From contig JAJACV010000047.1 in the NCBI GenBank assembly GCA_022601335.1, positions 1 to 61,927 on the forward strand: a DNA stretch of 61,927 bases, given 5' to 3'. The translations under genes and the position numbers were made by a program. This DNA is from Chlamydiota bacterium. GTDB taxonomy: Bacteria > Chlamydiota > Chlamydiia > Chlamydiales > JAAZZY01. A model generated the notes under the pieces. The model was not told the DNA's origin and made no database searches. It saw only the letters and a list, made by a program, of their open reading frames with translations. Below, piece after piece: positions 54,390-61,927 of this stretch; position 1 is the first letter of the stretch; each line of letters starts with the position of its first letter.

Positions 54390-56966
54390 TTAGTTTTTTA
54401 AGTGTCCGCTTACAACCCGAGTCATTTGAAACATATCAATAGGATCTTTTCCCAAAACCTGACTCAGCTTTTGATCTGGTACAATCATTCTTTTGTTACT
54501 AGGGTCTTGCAGGTCATGTTCTTTAATGTAGATCCAAATTTTCTTGGTCACTTCGCCTCTAGAAAATTCACCTTCTCCAATTAGATCAGAGAGTTCCTTT
54601 GATAGCTTAACTTTGGGCTGTTCTCTCTTTGTAGCCGTCTTTGCAGCTTTTTTCTTTCCTTTAGCCGTTTTGGCACTCTTTTTAGCTGTTTTGGCACCTT
54701 TTTTAGGTTTGGTTTTTTTAATGTAAGCTTGCTTTGGATAGTTGATGTACTTTACTTTTAAGTCTTCAAGATCATTAACAATGACATCACATTCAGGAAA
54801 ATTTGAGCAAGAAAAGAAAATCTTTCCGTAACGAGAGCGTCTTGCAACAATTTTACCATCGCAACTCTCAGCAGGGCAGAAAGGCATTTGACTTTCGTCT
54901 GGGAGATCTTCTCCTTTCTTTGGAATATTCACAATACCCTTACAGTTTGGGTAATCTGAACAGCCTAAAAACATACCGAATCGCCCTTGTCGAACCACCA
55001 TCTCTTTTGTGCATTTAGGACATTTTTGCTCCCAGTCAAAGTTAGGGGCATAGTCTTCTTTATTGAGAGTAAGCAACTCGATAGGAGCAGAGAAATCACA
55101 AGTAGGATAATTTGAGCAGCCATAAAAGTATTTACTCTTAGCCCAAATTTTAAGAAGCTTATCTCCACATTTAGGGCACTCGTCTTCTGTAAGAATTTTG
55201 GGGACAAAGGCTTCTTTTTCTGCTTGCTCAACGGTGGGTTGAAAATCTTTCCAAAACTCAGCGAGTAGCTTTTTCCAGTCCTTTTCATTCACGGCAACGA
55301 GTTCTAACTCATCTTCTAGAGCGGCTGTAAAGCCAATGTTCATAATCTGCTTGAAATTAGTTTCAAGCATTTGAGCAATAACTTTTCCAAGCTCAGTCGG
55401 TACAAGTCTGCTCCGCTCTCTTACCGTGTACTCTCGACTTTGAATTTTGTTCATGATCGAAGCATAAGTGGATGGGCGCCCAATACCAGATTTTTCTAGA
55501 GCTTTGATTAAAAGAGCTTCTGTATATCTAGGAGGGGGCTTTGTAAAAGATTGCTCGGAGAGGATCTTTTCTAAATCTAAATCTTGCCCTTCTTTTAGCG
55601 AGGGAAGAAGTCTATCTTTATCTTGTATGGACTCTTCGTCTACTTTCTCTTCATAGACAGATAGAAACCCTTTAAATTTTAAGATAGAGCCTGTGGCACG
55701 TAAAAGGTATTTATCTGGTGAAGATTTGAGGGAGCCGTGAATATCACAGGAAATAGTGTCATAGATAGCTGAGGCCATTTGTGAGGCTACAAATCGTTTC
55801 CAAATAAGGTCATAGAGTAAAAATTGCTCTCGATTCAAAAAGTTTCGAATCATTTCAGGCGAATGCTCTAAACTCGTAGGACGAATGGCTTCGTGAGCAT
55901 CTTGAGCTGATTTTTTAGTTGAGTAAGATCTTACGCTTTCATGTAGAAATTTTTTTCCATATTTTTGTTCAATATAGGAGCGGACCTCTTGAATACCTTC
56001 TGGTGCTATTCTAACGGAGTCTGTACGCATATAGGTAATTAAACCAACACTTCCGCCTTCTCCAACTTCTACCCCTTCATATAAACTTTGAGCTACACTC
56101 ATTGTTCTTACAGAATTAAAGCCGTAGTGTCGACTGGCTTCCTGTTGGAGGGTAGATGTAATAAATGGAGGAACAGGATTTCTCTTTCTTTCTTTTGCCG
56201 TTACACTTGTTATTTTGTAGGAGGATTGCTCCAATTCCTTAACAATTTGATCTGCTTTTTCCTGATTGTTTATCTGTATTGTTTTCTTTCCTTCTTCAGC
56301 CTCTTTAGTGATTCTTTTGTGGTCTATAGAGTGAAGATAGGCTTCAAAAGAATCTTTTTTGTTGTTTAAGAGGCCTTTGAGGGTCCAGTATTCAACGGGT
56401 TTAAAACCATCAATTTCTTTTTCTCGATCTACAACGAGTTTTAAAGCCACAGATTGAACGCGACCTCCAGAGAGAGCTCCACCTACTTTTCGGTGAATGC
56501 GCCTAGAGAGAATAGGGGAAATTTTATATCCAACAATACGATCAAGCAAGCGCCTGGCTTGTTGGGCATCTACTAAAGACATATTAATTTCTCTAGGATT
56601 TTCCAAAGCCTGACTCACTGCATTTTTGGTAATGGACGTAAAGGTAATGCGCTTGAGTTTGGTGCCTTTGGGTAAGACATGAGCAATGTGCCATGCAATA
56701 GCCTCACCTTCTCTATCGGGATCGGGAGCGAGGTAAACTACATCAGCATTTTTTGCAGCTTTCTTAAGTTTGTCAACAACCGCCTTCTTATCCGGAAGGA
56801 CTTCGTATGAAGGTTCAAAGTTATTTTCAAAGTCTATTGCAAAGCTCTTGGATGGAAGATCGCGAATGTGTCCAACAGACGATTCAATAGCGTATTTGTT
56901 GCCTAAAAATTTCTGTATAGTTTTTATTTTAGTTGGAGACTCAACTATAATGAGCGGCTTCTTCAT
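54390..56966 (-). CDS. topA: DNA topoisomerase I with C-terminal SWIB domain
   Basis: This 858-residue type IA topoisomerase relaxes negative supercoils. The Toprim domain has 'LIIVESPTK' and 'APDPDREGEAIAWH'; the active-site Tyr is in 'GLITYMRTDSVR'. Three Cys4 zinc ribbons follow ('CPKCGDKLLK..', 'CPKCTKEMVV..', 'CPAESCDGKI..'). Then come a Lys/Ala-rich linker and, at ~785-857, a SWIB/MDM2-like domain ('LSKELSDLIGEGEFSR', 'IKEHDLQDPSNKR', 'VLGKDPIDMFQMTRVVSGHL'). SWIB domains are otherwise eukaryotic chromatin modules; the TopA-SWIB fusion is known in Chlamydiae. I chose ATG 56966 because the N-terminus then begins directly with 'MKKPLIIVESPTK' and an AGGA precedes it; a longer frame starts at 57029. 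Confidence 0.95.
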   Translation of the reverse strand: MKKPLIIVESPTKIKTIQKFLGNKYAIESSVGHIRDLPSKSFAIDFENNFEPSYEVLPDKKAVVDKLKKAAKNADVVYLAPDPDREGEAIAWHIAHVLPKGTKLKRITFTSITKNAVSQALENPREINMSLVDAQQARRLLDRIVGYKISPILSRRIHRKVGGALSGGRVQSVALKLVVDREKEIDGFKPVEYWTLKGLLNNKKDSFEAYLHSIDHKRITKEAEEGKKTIQINNQEKADQIVKELEQSSYKITSVTAKERKRNPVPPFITSTLQQEASRHYGFNSVRTMSVAQSLYEGVEVGEGGSVGLITYMRTDSVRIAPEGIQEVRSYIEQKYGKKFLHESVRSYSTKKSAQDAHEAIRPTSLEHSPEMIRNFLNREQFLLYDLIWKRFVASQMASAIYDTISCDIHGSLKSSPDKYLLRATGSILKFKGFLSVYEEKVDEESIQDKDRLLPSLKEGQDLDLEKILSEQSFTKPPPRYTEALLIKALEKSGIGRPSTYASIMNKIQSREYTVRERSRLVPTELGKVIAQMLETNFKQIMNIGFTAALEDELELVAVNEKDWKKLLAEFWKDFQPTVEQAEKEAFVPKILTEDECPKCGDKLLKIWAKSKYFYGCSNYPTCDFSAPIELLTLNKEDYAPNFDWEQKCPKCTKEMVVRQGRFGMFLGCSDYPNCKGIVNIPKKGEDLPDESQMPFCPAESCDGKIVARRSRYGKIFFSCSNFPECDVIVNDLEDLKVKYINYPKQAYIKKTKPKKGAKTAKKSAKTAKGKKKAAKTATKREQPKVKLSKELSDLIGEGEFSRGEVTKKIWIYIKEHDLQDPSNKRMIVPDQKLSQVLGKDPIDMFQMTRVVSGHLKN

Positions 56967-57119
56967 TCGTTCCTTTGGGTTAGATGTTTTTGAAAATACA
57001 GCAGAATGAAAAACTGATTGATTTAACAAAATAGGCGATTAGCTTATTATTAACACCTATTTTCTCAAAGAGAATAAATTTTATTTGAAATAAGTATAGT
57101 AAAAACAAGGATTTTAAGT

Positions 57120-57932
57120 TTGTCTTTTTTAGAGGATAGGGAATTATTAAGTTATAACAAAAGAGGCTTTTTCCCAGGGCCTTATGAAAATGAAAGCCAA
57201 TTTTTGAATAGAGTGGGTAGTTTTTCACAGTATTCATCCTCAAGGGATACGATTTGTTTTGAGTCGCTAAACACAGCTGAAGAGCTTTATGATATTAAGC
57301 CTGATTGGGTTCAAATTGAATATACAGCGCTGGGCTTTAGATTTTGGGAAGCCGCTCACGTAGAAACATCATCCAATTATTTTAAATTTAGTCTTCGAAA
57401 ATCTTTTTTAAATCACCCCAAGTATTTAGGCATTTACTGTAAAAAAGAAATTTTAGCCCACGAATTTGCTCATGTTGGTCGAATGAATTTTCCTCAGTCT
57501 AGGTTTGAGGAGCTTTTTGCGTTTCAAACATCGAGTTCGTTTCGTAGAGTTTTTGGCCCTTTATTTTCCACCCCAAACCAGAGTTTTACTTTAATTATTC
57601 TAACTCTTATGTCCTTTTTAAGTGATTTTCTGCTTGGGCAAATTCCTTATGTATGGGCATTTTTCAAAGTCTTGCCTCTTATTTTTCTAGGGTATTTAGG
57701 GTTAAAGCTGCTTTTTACTAGACGCTTCTATAATAAAGCATTTAGAAAAATGAAGGCGCTTGTTTTAGATGAGAAAAAAGCGAGATATATTGTTTATAGG
57801 CTTACTGATAAAGAGATAAAGAAGTTTAGCCGAAGCCGGATGAAAGTAATAAAAGAATATATAGCGAAACAAAAAAATAAAGAGCTTAGATGGAGGCTGA
57901 TTTATTTGGCTTACTTTAATTCAACGATTTGA
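57120..57932 (+). CDS. Membrane protein with HExxH zinc-protease-like motif (CT642-like by position)
   Basis: This 270-residue protein has 'CKKEILAHEFAHVGRMNFPQ', an HExxH zinc-metalloprotease motif, near residue 115. Two hydrophobic segments follow at ~155-172 and ~178-200. A conserved 'FEELFAFQ' after the motif could supply the third zinc ligand (Glu). No signal peptide; the N-terminal ~110 residues are soluble. The TTG start (57120) is the only plausible one, with AAGG 9 nt upstream, as the next Met is far inside. It is divergent from topA, as CT642 is near topA in Chlamydia. It overlaps the convergent helicase gene by 17 nt. Peptidase activity is inferred from one motif only. Confidence 0.7.
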   Translation: MSFLEDRELLSYNKRGFFPGPYENESQFLNRVGSFSQYSSSRDTICFESLNTAEELYDIKPDWVQIEYTALGFRFWEAAHVETSSNYFKFSLRKSFLNHPKYLGIYCKKEILAHEFAHVGRMNFPQSRFEELFAFQTSSSFRRVFGPLFSTPNQSFTLIILTLMSFLSDFLLGQIPYVWAFFKVLPLIFLGYLGLKLLFTRRFYNKAFRKMKALVLDEKKARYIVYRLTDKEIKKFSRSRMKVIKEYIAKQKNKELRWRLIYLAYFNSTI

Positions 57933-60039
57933 GTTTGGCATATTTTGCTAGCAATGTTTTGGTCTTGCCATCTTTTTGAAAGAACACATCGTAGGTAACA
58001 CCTAAAGAAGAAGAGCCCACTTTTCGAATCACCCCAGCTCCAAAGTCATGATGAAAGACGCGATTGCCTTCTAAAAACTCAGAAAATTCTTTTTCACTCT
58101 GAGGGGTTGGCTCAATAAATTCGATCTCTTCATCTTTAGATTCAAAGTATTCTTTGGGGATTTCTCTCAAAAAACGAGAGGGGCGCATGGATCTTGGGCC
58201 TCCCCAAACAAATCTTGTCGTAGTGTGAGAGAGGTAAAGCGCTCTTTTAGCACGAGTCATACCCACGTAACATAGGCGCCTCTCTTCTTCAATTCCCTGA
58301 TCCGTGTTCAGACAATTGATATGAGGAAAAAGAGTCTCTTCCATTCCAGACATAAAGACGGTATGAAACTCTAACCCTTTTCCGTTGTGAAAAGACATAA
58401 GAGACATTCGTTCTATAGAAGTATCAGAATAATCTTCGGAAGTATTAAGTGTGAGTTCCTCTAAAAACTTAGAAAGTGATGGAGCATCTACCTGCTCTTC
58501 CCATTCAATCGCTTTACCTATAAGTTCATCGATATTCCCTTTGCGATCTTCGTAACTATCAGGGTCTAGTTTTAAAATCCCTAAATAACCTGTTTTTTGA
58601 ACGGTTTGATAGACAAGCTCTTGTAGAGGAGACTCTGCTTTTATTTTTTTTAGTTCGGCAAGTAAAGTTAAGTATTCCTTTAAACCTGTAAGTTGTTTTT
58701 GACTAAGCTTCATAGAAGCTTCCGGTTTTGTTAAGTGATCACAGGTGGCTAAGATAGTTTCTTGTCTGTTATGAGAAAGAGCAATTATTTTGGTCAGAGT
58801 TGCTTCTCCAATACCTCTTTTTGGCAGGTGTATCGTTCTTAGAAAAGAGACCAAATCAGCGGAATTTTCGATAAGACGCAAGAATGCTAAAATGTCTTTA
58901 ATTTCTTTTCTTTGATAAAAGGACATTGCTCCCAAGATCTTATAAGGAATATTGCGTTTCAGTAATTCATCCTCAAAAGGACGAGATTGAGCATTGGTTC
59001 TATAAAAGATAACCATGTCTTTTAAAGAAAGTGATTTTGTTTTTCTAAGTTTGACAATTTCTTCAATGATGTAGAAAGCTTCTTCTCTTTCATTAAAAGC
59101 GCGATAGGAATGAATTTTCTCACCTTCTCCTAAGTCGCTCCAAAGGTCTTTTTTATATCGGCTTTGATTACACTCGACGAGATGATTTGCCGCTTTTAAT
59201 ATGTTGGAGGTGCTTCGATAGTTTTGCTCTAAGCGAATAATTTTAGCGTCAGGCCAATCCTTTTCAAAGTTCAATATGTTTTCAATGTTAGCTCCTCGCC
59301 AAGTATAGATGGATTGATCTGGGTCTCCAACTACGAACAAATTTTTACGTTTTTGGACAAGAAGTGAGGCGAGTACATACTGAGCCATATTTGTATCTTG
59401 ATACTCGTCTATAAGAACTTGGTGCCAACGATCTTGGTACATTTCCAAAACTTTTGGAAACTCCCGAAATAATTTTACTGGAAGATAGAGTAAATCATCA
59501 AAATCAACTGCAGAGGCTTCAAAAAGCTTGAGTTGGTAGAGCTGGTAAACTTTTGGAGCTACTTGAAGAACAGGCGAGGCATCATCATTTGGATCCGGTT
59601 CTTGTAAGTGATTTTTAGCTCTTGAAATAACCTGTTTAAGTGCTTTGGGAGTTATCTTTTTGTCTTCTATGCCAATCGATTTGATACAAGTTCTTAAAAT
59701 TTTGAGAGCATCTTCTTCATCATAAATCAAAAAGTGATTTTTATAGCCAAGGTGGTGAATTGATTCTCTTAGAATACGGACACCCAAGCTATGAAAAGTA
59801 CAGATAAGGGGGGCTTTTGGAACTTCTTTTTGAATACGCTCGCGCATTTCTACTGCAGCTTTATTGGTAAAGGTCACAGCAATAATTTGTCTGGGATCTA
59901 CCCCTTTCTCAAGGAGCTCTGCAATTCGACAGGTTATGACCCGCGTTTTTCCAGATCCAGCACCGGCAAGTACGAGCAAGGGGCCACTCATATGTTGAGC
60001 TGCTTCTTGCTGTTGGGGATTGAGTAAGGCTTTTGTCAT
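57916..60039 (-). CDS. uvrD: UvrD/PcrA-type 3'-5' DNA helicase
   Basis: This 707-residue SF1 helicase has motif I 'LAGAGSGKTRVI', Ia 'VTFTNKAAVEMRERI', motif II 'QVLIDEYQDTN', III 'VGDPDQSIYTWRGA', IV 'LEQNYRS', V 'MSFHNGKGLEFHTVF' and VI 'LCYVGMTRAKRALYLS'. The C-terminal ~60 residues ('FHHDFGAGVIRKV', ending 'LAKYAKLKSLN') are the Tudor-like domain that binds RNA polymerase in PcrA. It removes RecA filaments and UvrBC-cut strands. The frame opens at TTG 60090, but the ATG at 60039 gives the usual start just before 'LNPQQQEA'. Matches CT608 by function. Overlaps the preceding convergent gene by 17 nt. Confidence 0.96.
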   Translation of the reverse strand: MTKALLNPQQQEAAQHMSGPLLVLAGAGSGKTRVITCRIAELLEKGVDPRQIIAVTFTNKAAVEMRERIQKEVPKAPLICTFHSLGVRILRESIHHLGYKNHFLIYDEEDALKILRTCIKSIGIEDKKITPKALKQVISRAKNHLQEPDPNDDASPVLQVAPKVYQLYQLKLFEASAVDFDDLLYLPVKLFREFPKVLEMYQDRWHQVLIDEYQDTNMAQYVLASLLVQKRKNLFVVGDPDQSIYTWRGANIENILNFEKDWPDAKIIRLEQNYRSTSNILKAANHLVECNQSRYKKDLWSDLGEGEKIHSYRAFNEREEAFYIIEEIVKLRKTKSLSLKDMVIFYRTNAQSRPFEDELLKRNIPYKILGAMSFYQRKEIKDILAFLRLIENSADLVSFLRTIHLPKRGIGEATLTKIIALSHNRQETILATCDHLTKPEASMKLSQKQLTGLKEYLTLLAELKKIKAESPLQELVYQTVQKTGYLGILKLDPDSYEDRKGNIDELIGKAIEWEEQVDAPSLSKFLEELTLNTSEDYSDTSIERMSLMSFHNGKGLEFHTVFMSGMEETLFPHINCLNTDQGIEEERRLCYVGMTRAKRALYLSHTTTRFVWGGPRSMRPSRFLREIPKEYFESKDEEIEFIEPTPQSEKEFSEFLEGNRVFHHDFGAGVIRKVGSSSLGVTYDVFFQKDGKTKTLLAKYAKLKSLN

Positions 60040-60211
60040 CACGGGAAAGGATCTTAGAACAAAGGGGATGATTTTATCCAGAAGTTTCAAGAGCTTTTTT
60101 GATCAGGCTAGGGTTTTCCTTATTAAGATCTGGTTTTCAGTTGTTTATGTTTATATATGAGGTGTGTGGTAAGGCTCCTGTCTTCTTAGAGATAGATTGA
60201 AATATTTTTTC

Positions 60212-60313
60212 ACCTAGTAATTTACTCAAAAAATAACAAAATTACTAGGTAAAATATTGAATATATAACTTATTGCCTAGTAATCTGTAATTTTTACAGT
60301 TAAATTACTAGGT
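60212..60313. repeat. Two paired inverted repeats of a 12-bp motif (ACCTAGTAATTT)
   Basis: Four copies alternate in direction: ACCTAGTAATTT (60212-60223), its complement AAATTACTAGGT (60239-60250), GCCTAGTAATCT (60275-60286) and AAATTACTAGGT (60302-60313). Each pair has a 15-bp spacer, and the whole pair repeats at 63 bp. A further dyad CTGTAA-TTT-TTACAG (60285-60299) lies in the second spacer. The last copy overlaps the AGG ribosome-binding bases before the GTG at 60317. The region 60040-60316 holds no other gene. An autoregulatory operator is the simplest reading. Confidence 0.7.
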
Positions 60314-60316
60314 ACA

Positions 60317-61468
60317 GTGGATAGAGATAAATTTTTGAAATGGATTAAAAAAGGCTTTAAATCACACCCTATGGTTGCTCTCTTCGGGCCCAGACAATGC
60401 GGTAAGACCACTTTGGCTCGTAAATACATCAAAGAAAAAGGGTTATTTCCTAGTGAAAACTACTTTGACCTTGAAGACTATGCAGATATTAAACGCCTCT
60501 CTAACCCGAGACTTGCTTTAGCTAAGTTGAAAGGTTTGGTTGTTATTGATGAGGTTCAACGCATGCCAGATCTTTTTATGTCATTGCGCGTTTTGGTTGA
60601 TGAAGAAGAAAGTGATAAGCAGTTTTTAATTCTGGGGAGTGCTTCAAGAGAATTGCTCAGGCAGTCTCCTGAATCTTTGACAGGTCGAATTATTTACCTG
60701 GAGCTGACTCCGTTCATGTTATCGGAAGTTGATAGTGAGCAAAGATTGTGGGAAAGAGGTGGCTTCCCTTTGTCCTATTTAGCAGAGGATCCAGAGGATA
60801 GCTATATTTGGCGAAAGTCATATATACGCAATTTTTTAGAATATGATATTGGAGCTCTTGATTTAAAAGCGGACCCTTTGCAGTTAAGGCGTTTTTGGAT
60901 GATGCTTACTCATTACCATGGAAATATATATAATGGCATGGAGGTAAGTCGATCTTTAAATATGAGCTACAATAAAGTGAGAAGCTATGTCGATATTTTG
61001 ACCTCTACTTTAATGATTCGTCAGTTGCAACCGTGGCATGCAAATATTTCAAAAAGACAGGTTAAATCTTATAAAATTTACTTCAGAGATAGTGGATTAT
61101 TTCACACTTTACTAGGTATTAATAAAAAAGCTGATTTGTTAACTCATGCAAAACTGGGGGCCTCATGGGAAGGTTTTGCTATAGAGGAAGTCATTCGTTA
61201 TCATCAAGCAGAGCCTTATGAATGTTATTTTTGGGCGACACAATCGCATGCTGAACTTGATTTATTAATTGTTAGAAATGGTCAAAAACTCGGTTTTGAA
61301 TTTAAATATACAGATGCTCCATCTCTTACTAAATCTATGAAAATTGCCATGGAAGACTTAAAACTGGATTCTTTAACTGTGATTTATCCAGGTTCGAAAC
61401 CCTACGCTTTAGATGAAAAAATTAAAGTAGAGGGCTTGGGTGCTCATGTTAATTACTTCAAAACCTAG
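60317..61468 (+). CDS. DUF4143-type AAA ATPase with PD-(D/E)xK-like C-terminus
   Basis: This 383-residue protein starts with an AAA domain: Walker A 'FGPRQCGKTTLARKYI', Walker B 'GLVVIDEVQRMP' and sensor 'FLILGSASRELL'. The C-terminal DUF4143 part has 'AELDLLIVRNGQKLGFEFKY', a PD-(D/E)xK-nuclease-like metal site (D...E-x-K). Such proteins are widespread, often horizontally acquired, and abundant in amoeba symbionts; their exact role is not established. The GTG start lies 3 nt after the last inverted repeat, so the repeats probably control it. Single gene, convergent with the gene at the right edge. Confidence 0.85.
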   Translation: MDRDKFLKWIKKGFKSHPMVALFGPRQCGKTTLARKYIKEKGLFPSENYFDLEDYADIKRLSNPRLALAKLKGLVVIDEVQRMPDLFMSLRVLVDEEESDKQFLILGSASRELLRQSPESLTGRIIYLELTPFMLSEVDSEQRLWERGGFPLSYLAEDPEDSYIWRKSYIRNFLEYDIGALDLKADPLQLRRFWMMLTHYHGNIYNGMEVSRSLNMSYNKVRSYVDILTSTLMIRQLQPWHANISKRQVKSYKIYFRDSGLFHTLLGINKKADLLTHAKLGASWEGFAIEEVIRYHQAEPYECYFWATQSHAELDLLIVRNGQKLGFEFKYTDAPSLTKSMKIAMEDLKLDSLTVIYPGSKPYALDEKIKVEGLGAHVNYFKT

Positions 61469-61489
61469 GGATTATTTTTCAGATTGATT

Positions 61490-61927
61490 TTAAAATTCAT
61501 TATAGCTGTTGATTCTATCAGAGCTTTCTAAAAATGCTATAGCCTCTTCATAGGTCTCTCGCTCACTTGTTTTATATTTATACTTATTTTCAGGATCGTA
61601 CGTACTATACGCCAATTTGCCAAAATTATATGAACAAACCCCTAAATTTGGAGAATAATTTTTTTGATGATCAGGTTTGATGTAAATTTGAATTTGAACA
61701 CTTTTTTTATTAAAACCACCGGGAAGAAGATGTTTTTGAATTGCCGGATTGTGATTGACCGTTGTAATGACTTCATGAGCACAATTAATTAACATCTCTC
61801 TTGCTTCCTCTTTAGAAATAGAGCGATAAATATCAAAGGCAAGATAAAGGCCTTCTATTTCATACATCATTTTTCCACCTTGTCCAGACTGTGACATCCC
61901 ATAGCGCTTGGAGAGCGTTTGAGCACA
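61490..61927 (-). CDS. Hypothetical protein, 5' end outside window
   Basis: The frame is open from the stop at 61490 to the right edge (146 codons). An internal ATG exists at 61897, but the in-frame codons before it ('AQTLSKRYGMSQSGQGG') read like continuing protein, so I treat the start as outside. I recall a family of similar symbiont/chlamydial proteins with an 'EARE.L..C..E....N.N..I...L' segment, but know no function. The visible part is soluble and mixed alpha/beta; Tyr-rich near the end ('YSTYDPENKYKYKTSERE'). Confidence 0.55.
   Translation of the reverse strand, partial: CAQTLSKRYGMSQSGQGGKMMYEIEGLYLAFDIYRSISKEEAREMLINCAHEVITTVNHNPAIQKHLLPGGFNKKSVQIQIYIKPDHQKNYSPNLGVCSYNFGKLAYSTYDPENKYKYKTSERETYEEAIAFLESSDRINSYNEF

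Noticed and set aside
60212..60313. CRISPR array
   Set aside because: Only four short motifs, alternating orientation, identical-length spacers within pairs and no cas genes.

Overview
The window reads as chromosome from an AT-rich member of the phylum Chlamydiae (order Chlamydiales sensu lato, more likely an environmental family than Chlamydia itself). Several gene blocks match what I remember of Chlamydia trachomatis gene order: thrS - ParA-like (CT582) - pGP6-D-like (CT583); recA ... ygfA - CT648 - CT647 - CT646 - yggT - dus (CT650 to CT644); CT635 - greA (CT636); hemB - thyX (CT633/CT632); two tandem tyrP genes (CT817/818); trpS ... uvrB (CT585/586); CT642 - topA (CT643). Phylum-typical features are the 720-residue GreA with a long N-terminal extension, TopA with a C-terminal SWIB domain, a double-length ThyX and a chromosomal pGP6-D paralogue. 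CT numbers are from memory of synteny, not from a search.

Layout. 1-9.9 kb: recC (cut by the left edge), a transporter fused to a degenerate acyltransferase, two paralogous beta-barrel proteins, and a 936-residue chlamydial protein with a papain-like Cys motif. 10-19.5 kb: thrS-parA-pGP6D, the yhaO-yhaN exonuclease/SMC-like pair on the other strand, and a phosphohexomutase. 19.5-23.2 kb: a parS-like palindrome, ung, an Inc-like membrane protein, an NlpC/P60 hydrolase, tRNA-Pro(GGG) with a clear promoter, then a non-coding AT-rich stretch with five DnaA-box-like sites. I propose that stretch as a candidate chromosomal origin. 23.2-36.2 kb: a beta-helix (GlmU-like) gene and ispA, recA, an MlaF-MlaE fusion, the ygfA operon including a PilM/GspL-like protein, yggT-dus, a decayed IS605-type tnpB tail, acylphosphatase, greA and a NYN nuclease. 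36.3-44.4 kb: three tandem giant secreted genes, each encoding three copies of one beta-barrel-like unit (nine units in all); I do not recognise this family. 44.4-60 kb: hemB, thyX-tyrP-tyrP, an EamA permease, trpS-dps-uvrB, topA, an HExxH membrane protein and a PcrA/UvrD helicase. 60.1-61.9 kb: a striking paired inverted-repeat array in front of a DUF4143-type AAA ATPase, then a gene cut by the right edge.

How it fits together: most genes are housekeeping (DNA repair: recC, recA, ung, uvrB, uvrD, yhaON; topology: topA; translation: thrS, trpS, dus, tRNA-Pro; cofactors and isoprenoids: hemB, ispA, ygfA, thyX). Amino-acid importers and an EamA permease fit a host-dependent lifestyle. The cell-envelope genes (two porin-like proteins, three triple-barrel proteins, MlaFE, NlpC, the Inc-like protein) are the most lineage-specific and least explained part. 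The points most worth testing are the triple-repeat outer-membrane cluster, the 14-bp hairpin over the start codon of its second gene, the candidate oriC/parS/ParA neighbourhood, and the PilM/GspL-GspM-like pair.
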